Of a stretch of 32,737 bases of DNA, positions 8,600-15,299 are shown one piece after another. A model generated the notes under the pieces. The model searched no databases. It saw nothing but the letters and a program-made list of their open reading frames with translations, and was not told the origin of the DNA. The stretch lies in the NCBI GenBank assembly GCA_902522225.1, contig CABYUS010000010.1:1-32737 (forward strand), written 5' to 3'. Made by a program: the position numbers and the translations under genes. Every line of letters starts with the position of its first letter. The stretch's first letter is position 1. This DNA comes from an uncultured Pelagibacteraceae bacterium. Its GTDB lineage: Bacteria > Pseudomonadota > Alphaproteobacteria > Pelagibacterales > Pelagibacteraceae.

Positions 8600-8885
8600 A
8601 ACTTCTCCAATTTTGATAATCTTTTATTTTTTCAGTCAAGACTATTATTTCAATTTCATTTTTTTTATAATCATGACATATTCTTAAATATTTCACAAAC
8701 CCTAGCAAATTGCATGGTAAAAAATAAATATCTAAAACAATTTTTAAAAAAGGTCTTGTTTTATAGTATTCTTCATCAGCTTTTTTAGTAATTTCTTTAT
8801 TAGCTAAATATAAATCAATCGAGTGCTTCCACTCTTGGCAATAATTTAATCGATCCTTTAATTTATTTTTAAAATAATTTTTCAT
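8586..8885 (-). CDS. Hypothetical protein, 99 aa
   Basis: The ATG at 8885 overlaps the stop of the 53-aa gene (ATGA), which decides the start over an in-frame codon 30 bp further upstream. The product starts MKNYFKNKLKD and is basic. It has one moderately hydrophobic stretch (FLKIVLDIYFLPCNLLGFVKYL, described here by its ends FLKIV...FVKYL, about residues 45-66) that could be a membrane-associated helix, and a lysine-rich C-terminal helix. The family is not recognised. It overlaps the nuclease start by 14 bp and so is translationally linked to it, which suggests a functional partnership. Confidence 0.6.
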   Translation of the reverse strand: MKNYFKNKLKDRLNYCQEWKHSIDLYLANKEITKKADEEYYKTRPFLKIVLDIYFLPCNLLGFVKYLRICHDYKKNEIEIIVLTEKIKDYQNWRSYGNK

Positions 8886-9043
8886 TTTACGTACCTCGCG
8901 ATTTGTCTGTAGCATTGTGGTTTAACTGAAGATTTACCAATAATCTTTACCTCATCATTTTTGTAATAATAAATCCAATAATAGTGTTGGTTATTTTCTT
9001 CATCAAAAATTTCTTCAATTCTAATTTCAGTGATTTTATTCAT
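8882..9043 (-). CDS. Small hypothetical protein, 53 aa
   Basis: A 54-codon frame (including stop) with its ATG at 9043 sharing one base with the TAA of the upstream 86-aa gene, and its TGA overlapping the ATG of the 99-aa gene. This double overlap is strong evidence that it is a translated member of the operon. The product begins MNKITEIRIEEIF, includes an aromatic run HYYWIYYYKND and ends with a basic tail. The alternating strand-like pattern suggests a small beta-sheet protein. No family recognised. Confidence 0.6.
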   Translation of the reverse strand: MNKITEIRIEEIFDEENNQHYYWIYYYKNDEVKIIGKSSVKPQCYRQIARYVK

Positions 9044-9303
9044 TAGTGATAAGTCCTTTCTTTCTTCACATGCTCAAAATACAGTTTGAAGATCGCAAGT
9101 CTTACTTTTCTCATGACATTATCCCATTCTTCTTCAGAATTATTTGATAGCCAGGGAAGATCTTTTTGTTTTAACTTAAATACTTCAATGAATACTTGAT
9201 CTACAGATTGAAGTAGATGATTTACATCTTTTTCGCCTTGAACCGCGATTAGATTTATAAGTTTATCGTGATTGGATAACTTTGATATTTTCTTGTTCTT
9301 CAT
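9043..9303 (-). CDS. Hypothetical protein, 86 aa, first gene of the nuclease operon
   Basis: The start chosen is the ATG at 9303, preceded by AGAAAGG at a good spacing; an in-frame upstream codon at 9330 lacks such a site. The product begins MKNKKISKLSNHDKLIN and is a small, soluble, helical protein with no signal peptide. It ends VKKERTYH, with its TAA sharing a base with the next ATG. It is the promoter-proximal gene of the six-gene minus-strand operon; the 323-bp upstream gap holds the candidate control elements. No family recognised. Small first genes of such operons are often regulators or antitoxin-like proteins, but nothing in the sequence proves it. Confidence 0.6.
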   Translation of the reverse strand: MKNKKISKLSNHDKLINLIAVQGEKDVNHLLQSVDQVFIEVFKLKQKDLPWLSNNSEEEWDNVMRKVRLAIFKLYFEHVKKERTYH

Positions 9304-9397
9304 ATTTACCTTTCTGAACGTAAAGCACAAAAAAGATAAATCTGTCTATTTCACTGACCATATATATTTTACCATTTAGAACCTTCGTTCTTAATTG

Positions 9398-9475
9398 TTA
9401 GTTTTAGGTAAAAAGATTTATAGATTGTGCGCACCTATTCCATTTAAGTCTCAGATAAAACTAAAAGTTTTACCT
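9398..9475. ncRNA. Candidate structured RNA or leader with pseudoknot
   Basis: Three helices can form from contiguous 5' strands. TTAGTTTT (9398-9405) pairs with AAAACTAA (9457-9464); AGGTAAAA (9406-9413) with TTTTACCT (9468-9475); AGATTTA (9414-9420) with TAAGTCT (9445-9451, one G-U). The first two cross, giving an H-type pseudoknot enclosing a hairpin with the GTGCGCAC palindrome. Inverted repeats do not reveal the strand. It could be a leader of the minus operon or part of a plus-strand RNA. A+T-rich chance pairing is a real alternative. Confidence 0.3.
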
Positions 9476-9496
9476 CTTAAAAGGTCGGCAATGCAC

Positions 9497-9551
9497 TGAA
9501 GGCAGGAAATATACACTGGTCAGTAAAGTTAATGTATATATCTTGCCTTCA
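9497..9551. repeat. Long imperfect inverted repeat (hairpin)
   Basis: Arms 9498-9514 (starting GAAGGCAGG) and 9534-9550 (ending TTGCCTTC) pair over 17 bp with one mismatch and one wobble, plus flanking A-T pairs; the 19-nt loop contains the dyad ACTGGTCAGT (9515-9524). There is no T-run on the plus side, so it is not a typical terminator. It may be an operator or the stem of a small RNA. Confidence 0.6.
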
Positions 9552-9626
9552 ACAAACAATTAAACCTTACCTAGTTCATATATTATACTTAAAATAGACA
9601 AATTCAACAGCTAATTTCTACAACTT

Positions 9627-9794
9627 ATGATTAACGATTTTTTTTACTGGTGCGTTTATGTTTTAGAAGTAATAGGAGACGTTACTGGCATGGGATATGA
9701 ACTTGCAAATATTGTTATATTTGTAATTTTACAACCAGCTTTAATAATATTGTTCTTTGTATTGTGGAGAAAAGAAGTTAATAAAAATAAGTAA
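9627..9794 (+). CDS. Small single-span membrane protein, 55 aa
   Basis: An ATG-started 55-aa frame beginning MINDFFYWCVYVLEVIG and ending with a short basic tail (LWRKEVNKNK). Residues about 27-46 are strongly hydrophobic (ANIVIFVILQPALIILFFVL), a clear transmembrane helix followed by positive charges, so the C-terminus is predicted inside. Clean start, stop and amphipathic/hydrophobic organisation support real coding despite the short length. The family is not recognised; the gene stands between the accessory nuclease operon and a coiled-coil gene. Confidence 0.6.
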   Translation: MINDFFYWCVYVLEVIGDVTGMGYELANIVIFVILQPALIILFFVLWRKEVNKNK

Positions 9795-9815
9795 TGCGAA
9801 ATATTATTTTTTTTC

Positions 9816-10307
9816 TTGTTTAATAATTATACCTGCAAATGGAGAAATTCCGATCTTGGAAAAACGAAGCCAAATCATCATTACTTCATGAGGCTGTTGA
9901 AAAATGAAACCTTGAGCTTTCTTAAAGAAAACAAAGAATATTTATTAAATAATAAACCAGAAATTTATTATTCAATGATGAACCGGAAGTTACCTAAGAA
10001 ATACATAAAGAAGAATACACTTGTCACACCTGTAAATTCTTATGTGCCTCCTCAATCTAAATTAAGCCCTGAAGAACTTGATAAACAATTAGAGCAGGAG
10101 GCAATGGTTAGAAAACAAAAGGAGAAAGCTTTAAAAGAACAAAAATTAAAAGAACAAAGAGAAAAAGAGAGAAGTGAGCGTAATCGAGCTGCATATAATC
10201 GTGAACGAAAATATGTTTTTTGGTCTAATTCTTATGAACAAGGTAATTATGTCAGTATTCACTCTGAAAAATTTAACAGTAAGGACAAAAAGTATCAGCT
10301 TTATTGA
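9816..10307 (+). CDS. Coiled-coil hypothetical protein
   Basis: A frame of up to 163 aa opening with TTG at 9816; no ribosome binding site is evident and an in-frame ATG at 9888 (MRLLKNETLSF) would give 139 aa. The protein has two parts. The N-terminal half is basic (YIKKN, PKKYIKK). The C-terminal half has a highly charged helix rich in Glu, Lys, Gln and Arg (about residues 85-130, LEQEAMVRKQKEKALKEQ), predicted as a coiled coil, followed by an aromatic tail (YVFWSNSYEQGNYV). No family recognised. It is the last gene before rseP and lies outside the rseP reading direction only by 46 bp, so it could be co-transcribed. Confidence 0.5.
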   Translation: MFNNYTCKWRNSDLGKTKPNHHYFMRLLKNETLSFLKENKEYLLNNKPEIYYSMMNRKLPKKYIKKNTLVTPVNSYVPPQSKLSPEELDKQLEQEAMVRKQKEKALKEQKLKEQREKERSERNRAAYNRERKYVFWSNSYEQGNYVSIHSEKFNSKDKKYQLY

Positions 10308-10353
10308 TGAATGTGGTGTTGTGAATTATTTGATATTCAATTAAAATAAAAAT

Positions 10354-11508
10354 ATGTTAGCTTATATAATTCCATTTTTAATATTACTCACAATAGTAGT
10401 GTTTGTGCACGAGTATGGTCATTACTATTTTGCAAGAAGGTATGGAGTAGGGGTAACTGATTTTTCTATAGGATTTGGCAGAGAATTATTTGGTTATACT
10501 GATAAAAATGGCACTAGATGGAAATTTTCTGCAATTCCTTTTGGGGGCTATGTTAAGTTTTTTGGTGATCATAGTATATTTAGTGATTTTAATAGAGATG
10601 AACTTCGAAAAAAGTATAACGAAGAACAACAAAAAAAATTACTTGCCTTTAAACCTTTATATCAAAGAAATTTAATTGCATTTGGTGGCCCTTTAGCTAA
10701 CTTTATTTTAGCTTTTGTTATATTTGTCGGAGTCTTTATGTTTGCAGGAAAAGATATGACCCCTGCTTCAATTTCAGAAGTGCAAAAAGAAAGTCCTGCA
10801 GAAGTTTATGGATTAAAGCAAAATGATATTTTACTTAATATTGATGGTAATAAAGTTGAAGGTTTATTAGATGTTTCTAAATTTATAATGCTTTCAACAG
10901 ACGATTTTATTGAATTTGTTGTTTTAAGAGATAGTCAAGAATACACCTTAAAAGTAAAACCTAATTTAGTTGATAGTGTTGATCAGTTTGGAAATCCAAT
11001 AGAAAAAAGAATGGTTGGAATAATGATCGGTCCAAATAATAATAATATTAATCATGTTAAATTAGGCCCAATAAAAGCTGCATATCATGCAGTTAAAGAG
11101 ATATTTTTTGTTAGTCAAAAAACACTAGAGATGATGTGGGGTTATTTGCAAAAATTATGGGGCAAAGGTTATGGAGATTTAAGACAATTAGGTGGTCCTA
11201 TAAAAATAGCTCAAATATCAGGTGATGTTTCTCAGATGGGTATATTGCCTTTCATCATAGTAATTTCGTATATTTCAATTAGTCTTGGTTTGTTTAATTT
11301 ATTTCCAATACCTTTATTAGATGGGGGTCATATATTGCTTAATACAATTGAGGGAATTAGGGGTAAAGAATATTCAAGAAAAACAATAGATTTTACATTT
11401 CGAATCGGTTTTTCAGTAGTTGTAACTTTAATGGTTTTTGCTACTATTAACGACATTTATAACAATCATGAAAAAATAAGTGTTTATTTCAAAGGTTTAT
11501 TTAATTAA
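10354..11508 (+). CDS. rseP: Site-2 zinc metalloprotease RseP
   Basis: A 384-aa inner-membrane intramembrane protease that cleaves membrane-bound substrates, typically anti-sigma factors and remnant signal peptides. The first helix carries VFVHEYGHYYFARR (HExxH at residues 19-23). A single PDZ-like segment with VQKESPAEVYGLKQNDILL follows around 140-160. The second catalytic motif LFPIPLLDGGH (about 316-326) provides the LDG aspartate in a late helix. Four membrane segments fit the family. Length is somewhat below the roughly 450 residues of E. coli RseP, consistent with one PDZ domain rather than two. In many alphaproteobacteria rseP lies beside bamA/dxr/cdsA; that context is absent here. 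Confidence 0.93.
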   Translation: MLAYIIPFLILLTIVVFVHEYGHYYFARRYGVGVTDFSIGFGRELFGYTDKNGTRWKFSAIPFGGYVKFFGDHSIFSDFNRDELRKKYNEEQQKKLLAFKPLYQRNLIAFGGPLANFILAFVIFVGVFMFAGKDMTPASISEVQKESPAEVYGLKQNDILLNIDGNKVEGLLDVSKFIMLSTDDFIEFVVLRDSQEYTLKVKPNLVDSVDQFGNPIEKRMVGIMIGPNNNNINHVKLGPIKAAYHAVKEIFFVSQKTLEMMWGYLQKLWGKGYGDLRQLGGPIKIAQISGDVSQMGILPFIIVISYISISLGLFNLFPIPLLDGGHILLNTIEGIRGKEYSRKTIDFTFRIGFSVVVTLMVFATINDIYNNHEKISVYFKGLFN

Positions 11509-11587
11509 AAAAAAGCAAGTAAAATCAATACTTATTTAACCATACAAGATATTGTATATAGCTTTTTAAAAGACACTAAAAAAAGTC

Positions 11588-11618
11588 TTGATTTATCAAG
11601 GAATTTGTTAACTATAGT
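11588..11618 (+). promoter_or_regulatory. Candidate hupB promoter
   Basis: TTGATT (11588-11593) and TATAGT (11613-11618) are separated by 19 bp, upstream of a clear GGAG ribosome binding site and the ATG at 11645. The spacer is slightly long for a sigma-70 promoter; base similarity alone supports it. Confidence 0.35.
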
Positions 11619-11644
11619 AATTAACCTTTAAAACTGGAGCTAAA

Positions 11645-11920
11645 ATGAACAAAAAACAACTAATAGCAAAACTTGCTGGCTCTTTAAATCAGAGCAAAGC
11701 TGATGCTGAGCGTACTTTTGACACTATTACCAACACAATTCTAGACGCATTAAAAGGCGACGATTCTGTGAAAATTGCTGGTTTTGGCACATATAAAGTA
11801 GCTAAAAGAAAAGCTCGAATTGGAAGAAATCCTCGAACAGGAGAACAAATTCAAATCGCTGCTTCTCAAAAGGTAAAATTCTTACCTGCTAAAGCACTTA
11901 AAGAAGTATTTAATAAGTAA
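11645..11920 (+). CDS. hupB: HU-type DNA-binding protein
   Basis: A 91-aa HU/IHF family protein starting MNKKQLIAKLAG, the usual length for HU. The N-terminal helices are followed by the beta-arm region with GFGTYKVAKRKARIGRNPRT (residues about 47-66), where the conserved RNP tip intercalates in DNA. The C-terminal helix ends KALKEVFNK. HU bends and compacts DNA without strong sequence preference. GGAG lies seven bases before the ATG. The gene is monocistronic, with its own candidate promoter upstream and a 15-bp hairpin downstream. HU versus an IHF subunit is decided by the typical HU spacing; HU is favoured. Confidence 0.93.
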   Translation: MNKKQLIAKLAGSLNQSKADAERTFDTITNTILDALKGDDSVKIAGFGTYKVAKRKARIGRNPRTGEQIQIAASQKVKFLPAKALKEVFNK

Positions 11921-11929
11921 TTCTTTATT

Positions 11930-11968
11930 CTAACAGCCTTTACATATATTTTGTGTAAAGGCTGTTAG
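11930..11968 (+). terminator. Perfect 15-bp hairpin after hupB
   Basis: CTAACAGCCTTTACA (11930-11944) is exactly complementary to 11954-11968 with a 9-nt loop. It begins ten bases after the hupB stop codon. No T-run follows on the plus strand, so it may act as an mRNA 3' end stabiliser or a weak terminator. Confidence 0.5.
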
Positions 11969-12062
11969 TCCATGCAAATACTGCATATCTATATTTATCA
12001 TAAAACGTTAGTTTTCCATTAAACAAAAAATTATAAGGGTCTCTTTAACAATGGGAGGTCAA

Positions 12063-13364
12063 ATGACTAAATTTATTAAAAAACTAGTTGGTCCATTAGT
12101 AAGTTTATTTTTCTTACTAAATATGACAAGTGCTGGTTTTGCAGAAACTACAGTTTCTGCTGAAGTAGGTTTCATTTTTAATACTTTTCTTTTTTTAGTT
12201 TGTGGATTCTTAGTAATGTTCATGGCATGTGGTTTCGCTATGCTTGAATCTGGAATGGTAACTTCGAAAAGTGTATCTGTAATCTGCGCAAAAAATATTG
12301 GATTGTTCTCAATTGCCGGAATAATGTTCTGGTTAGTTGGTTATAATCTTGCTTATGGAATTCCTGAAGGAGGTTATATTGGTAGTTTTACGCCATGGTC
12401 AGATGCTAGTGCAGTAGACACTGGTTATTCCGATGGTTCAGACTGGTATTTCCAAATGGTATTCTGTGCAACAACAGTTTCTATTGTATCTGGAACTTTG
12501 GCTGAGAGAATTAAACTATGGCCATTTTTCTTATTTGCTGCAATATTATCTGGAATCATCTATCCAATCGTAATGGGTTGGCAGTGGGGTGGAGGCTGGT
12601 TGGCTGCAGCTGGTTTCTCTGACTTTGCTGGTTCAACTTTAGTGCACTCAACTGGTGGTTCAGCTGCATTAGCAGGTGCAATCTTGTTAGGTGCAAGAAC
12701 AGGAAGATTTGATAAAACTGGAAAACCAACGGTCATGAAGCCATTTGCTGCTTCGTCGATACCATTAGTAACAATAGGTGTGTTTATTCTATGGTTAGGT
12801 TGGTTTGGTTTTAATGGTGGATCACAATTAGCTATGGGAACATTTGATGATGCTGTTGCTGTATCAAATATTTTCATAAATACTAATCTTGCTGCTTGTG
12901 GTGGTGTATTAGCTGCTGCGATAGTTACAAGATTAATGATGGGAAAAACAGATGTTGTACAAATGTTAAACGGTGCAATTGGTGGATTAGTAGCAATAAC
13001 TGCTGAACCTTTAATGCCGTCACCTTTAGCTGCTATATTAATTGGTGGTGTAGGTGGTGTAATAGTAGTGTTCGGTACTAAATTGCTATTCTCATTAAAA
13101 ATTGATGATGTTGTAGGTGCAGTACCTGCCCACTTATTTGCAGGTATCTGGGGAACATTAGCTGTTCCAATAACAAATCCAGATACATCATTTGGACCAC
13201 AGCTACTTGGTGTAGTCTCGATAAATGCTTTTGTATTCATAGTAGCCTTCATTGTTTGGGCAATTATGAAAAATACAATGGGTATTAGATTGAGTAAAGA
13301 AGCTGAAAAAACCGGAACTGATGTAACAGAAACTGGTGTAATAGCTTACGCAATCAAAGATTAA
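12063..13364 (+). CDS. amtB: Ammonium transporter, first copy
   Basis: A 433-aa Amt/Rh family channel for ammonium uptake in the inner membrane. The start is the ATG at 12063 because GGGAGG, a strong ribosome binding site, lies directly before it and would be inside the frame from the ATG at 12051. Residues 1-27 look like a cleavable signal peptide ending AGFA, as in E. coli AmtB, followed by about eleven membrane helices. The pore histidines are present in STLVHSTGG and AVPAHLFAGIWG. The C-terminal tail ends with KEAEKTGTDVTETGVIAYAI, the conserved cytoplasmic tail contacted by GlnK, but no glnK lies beside it. The following gene is a paralogue. Confidence 0.95.
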   Translation: MTKFIKKLVGPLVSLFFLLNMTSAGFAETTVSAEVGFIFNTFLFLVCGFLVMFMACGFAMLESGMVTSKSVSVICAKNIGLFSIAGIMFWLVGYNLAYGIPEGGYIGSFTPWSDASAVDTGYSDGSDWYFQMVFCATTVSIVSGTLAERIKLWPFFLFAAILSGIIYPIVMGWQWGGGWLAAAGFSDFAGSTLVHSTGGSAALAGAILLGARTGRFDKTGKPTVMKPFAASSIPLVTIGVFILWLGWFGFNGGSQLAMGTFDDAVAVSNIFINTNLAACGGVLAAAIVTRLMMGKTDVVQMLNGAIGGLVAITAEPLMPSPLAAILIGGVGGVIVVFGTKLLFSLKIDDVVGAVPAHLFAGIWGTLAVPITNPDTSFGPQLLGVVSINAFVFIVAFIVWAIMKNTMGIRLSKEAEKTGTDVTETGVIAYAIKD

Positions 13365-13365
13365 C

Positions 13366-13498
13366 TTTCTCCCTATAAGTTAGCAAAAAAGGGCCCTTAA
13401 TTGGGCCCTTTTTTTATTATTAACATAGTAGCTATGCATTTCTAGCATTATTTATTTTTCTTAAATATGACACGTTTCCTTTAACTAATAGGGAGAAA
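13366..13498 (+). repeat. Inverted repeat spanning the amt-amt gap
   Basis: TTTCTCCCTAT at 13366-13376, just after the first amt stop, is the exact reverse complement of ATAGGGAGAAA at 13488-13498. The downstream arm contains the GGGAG ribosome binding site of the second amt. A read-through transcript could pair the two arms and hide that site. Confidence 0.6.
13385..13416. terminator. Rho-independent terminator between the amt genes
   Basis: AAAAAAGGGCCC (13385-13396) and GGGCCCTTTTTT (13403-13414) form a perfect 12-bp stem with a TTAATT loop, followed by T residues to 13417. The symmetry means it can act in either direction. It lies 20 bp after the first amt stop. Confidence 0.85.
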
Positions 13499-13501
13499 AT
13501 T

Positions 13502-14794
13502 ATGAGAATAAATATTATTAAAATATTTGGTTTTTTATGCTTAATTTTTGTTTTTCAAAACTCAGCTTTTGCTGAAACTAAAATGTCAGATGAAGGTCAA
13601 TATATTTTCAACACACTTGGTTTTTATCTAGGTGGAGTGTTGGTAGCTTTTATGGCTGCTGGATTTTGTATGCTGGAAAGTGGTTTGGTAACAACTAAAA
13701 GTGTATCAACTATTGCAGCTAAAAATATTGGTAAGTTTGCAATATGTTCATTAATTTTTTTATTGTTTGGATACAATATGGCTTATGGAATTCCAGAAGG
13801 GGGTTACATAGGAAAATTTTTAATGTGGAGTGATTCCTCTGATTTAGGAACGGGATACTCAGATCATTCAGATTGGTTTTTCCAAACTATGTTTGTATGT
13901 GCTACTGCATCAATAGTATCTGGAGCTGTTGCAGAGAGGATTAAGATATGGCCATTTTTTATTTTTGCAGCAATCATGGCAGGATTCATTTATCCAATTT
14001 CTATGGGTTGGCAGTGGGGTGGTGGCTGGCTTGCTACAGCAGGATTTTCAGACTTTGCTGGTTCAACTTTAGTACACGCCTGTGGAGGAGCAGCAGCGCT
14101 TGCTGGAGTTATTGTCTTAGGTTCTAGAGAAGGAAGATTTAGCTCAAAAGGAGAAAAAAAGTCTATGATCCCTTTCGCTGCTTCTAGTATTCCACTTGTT
14201 ACATTAGGAACATTTTTACTTTGGTTTGGATGGTTTGGATTTAATGGTTTTAGCCAACTTGCAATGGGTACCTTAGAAGATGTAAATGCAATATCAAAAA
14301 TTGCGGTTAATACTCATATTGCTGGAGCAGCTGGAACTGTCGCTGGAGCAGCAATAACAAGATTGATTGGTGGAAAAACAGATATTATTATGATGTTAAA
14401 TGGGGCACTAGCAGGTCTTGTTGCTATTACCGCAGAACCTCTTACACCCAGTCCTATAATGGCAATATTTATTGGTTCTGCTGGAGCATTAATTATGTAT
14501 TTCGGTACAAAATTTTTAGAATCTAGAAAACTTGATGATGTTGTGGGTGCAATACCAGTTCATATGTTTGCTGGAATATTTGGTACTCTAATTGTTCCAT
14601 TGAGTAATCCAAATACGAATTTTGGAACTCAATTTATCGGAGTAATTTCTGTTTGTTTATTTAGTTTTATTTTTTCATTTTTAGTTTTTAAAGCTTTAAA
14701 ACAAACCGTTGGTTTAAGAATTAGTAAAGAAGCTGAAAAATTAGGAACTGATAAAGCTGAAGTAGGTGTAGTTGCTTACTCTATACGTGATTAA
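13502..14794 (+). CDS. amtB: Ammonium transporter, second copy
   Basis: A 430-aa Amt-family paralogue of the preceding gene with the same layout: signal-like N-terminus ending NSAFA, about eleven helices, and pore histidines in STLVHACGG and AIPVHMFAGIFG. GGGAG sits six bases before the ATG at 13502. The tail ends KEAEKLGTDKAEVGVVAYSI, nearly the same as in the first copy. The two proteins are clearly tandem duplicates, but differ along the membrane helices, suggesting retention for different affinity or regulation. Its expression may depend on the terminator and the inverted repeat in the gap upstream. Confidence 0.95.
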   Translation: MRINIIKIFGFLCLIFVFQNSAFAETKMSDEGQYIFNTLGFYLGGVLVAFMAAGFCMLESGLVTTKSVSTIAAKNIGKFAICSLIFLLFGYNMAYGIPEGGYIGKFLMWSDSSDLGTGYSDHSDWFFQTMFVCATASIVSGAVAERIKIWPFFIFAAIMAGFIYPISMGWQWGGGWLATAGFSDFAGSTLVHACGGAAALAGVIVLGSREGRFSSKGEKKSMIPFAASSIPLVTLGTFLLWFGWFGFNGFSQLAMGTLEDVNAISKIAVNTHIAGAAGTVAGAAITRLIGGKTDIIMMLNGALAGLVAITAEPLTPSPIMAIFIGSAGALIMYFGTKFLESRKLDDVVGAIPVHMFAGIFGTLIVPLSNPNTNFGTQFIGVISVCLFSFIFSFLVFKALKQTVGLRISKEAEKLGTDKAEVGVVAYSIRD

Positions 14795-14808
14795 TAAAAA
14801 AAAATTTT

Positions 14809-14839
14809 AACAAGGTCCTTAACAAAAAAGGGCCTTGTT
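14809..14839. terminator. Bidirectional terminator between amt and bcp
   Basis: AACAAGGTCC (14809-14818) pairs with GGGCCTTGTT (14830-14839) over 10 bp with one G-U. On the minus strand the stem is followed by AAAA and then a run of nine T residues, so it terminates bcp well; on the plus strand it follows the second amt with a weaker T tract. The arm overlaps the last codon of bcp. Confidence 0.75.
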
Positions 14840-15299
14840 ATTGACTTTTAATAAAGTCATATACCTCATTTGCATGACCAAGTGCTTTTACGTTAGTCCA
14901 GGAATTTAATATTTTTTTATTTTTGTCTATAATATAAGTACTTCTAACTGTACCCATAAACTCTCTACCCATAAATTTTTTTTTAGCCCATACTTTATAT
15001 AATTTCATTACTTTTTTATCTTCATCGGCTAAAAGATCAAATTTTACTGAGTACTTTTTCTTAAATTTTTCATGACTTTTAATATTATCCTTTGAAATAC
15101 CGAATACTAAACAATCTTCTTTTTTAAACTTGTTAAGTAATTTATTAAAATCTTTAGTTTCTAGTGTGCATCCAGGGGTATCATCCTTAGGATAAAAATA
15201 TAAAACTATATATTTAGAATTAAGTTTTTTAAGTTCTATTTCTTTATCCCCAGTAGAAAGCAATTTAAAATTTGGCGCTTTAAATTTATTTTTTATCAT
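14838..15299 (-). CDS. bcp: Thioredoxin-dependent peroxiredoxin (Bcp/PrxQ)
   Basis: A 153-aa peroxiredoxin that reduces hydrogen and alkyl peroxides in the cytoplasm. The active site YFYPKDDTPGCTLETKDF carries the peroxidatic Cys 44. The resolving cysteine that E. coli Bcp has five residues later is replaced by lysine here, so this is a 1-Cys version or uses another cysteine (EDCLVFG near 78). The conserved VRSTYIIDK and AKKKFMGRE region follow. The ATG at 15299 overlaps the stop of the glycosyltransferase upstream (ATGA), so the two are translationally coupled, although their functions look unrelated. Confidence 0.93.
   Translation of the reverse strand: MIKNKFKAPNFKLLSTGDKEIELKKLNSKYIVLYFYPKDDTPGCTLETKDFNKLLNKFKKEDCLVFGISKDNIKSHEKFKKKYSVKFDLLADEDKKVMKLYKVWAKKKFMGREFMGTVRSTYIIDKNKKILNSWTNVKALGHANEVYDFIKSQ

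Larger units (their letters stand above)
9304..9626. other. Non-coding gap with inverted repeats
   Basis: Between the divergent nuclease operon and the 55-aa gene there is no convincing reading frame. The gap holds a potential three-helix pseudoknot (9398-9475), a long hairpin (9497-9551), a partial inverted copy of that hairpin's loop near 9352-9360, a GTGCGCAC palindrome at 9427-9434, and an A+T-rich stretch before 9627 likely to contain the plus-strand promoter. Confidence 0.6.

Noticed and set aside
9304..9626. CRISPR array or tmRNA in the accessory gap
   Set aside because: Repeats are inverted and not regularly spaced; no tRNA-like ends, no tag-peptide frame, and no direct-repeat/spacer pattern.
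11995..12062. NtrC or sigma-54 site before the first amt gene
   Set aside because: No match to TGGCAC-N5-TTGC or to a TGCACC dyad was seen in the leader.
12560..13252. Long minus-strand frame (230 aa) opposite the first amt gene
   Set aside because: Alanine/proline-rich composition is the mirror of a membrane-protein coding strand; no motif or independent ribosome site. It is a shadow of amtB.
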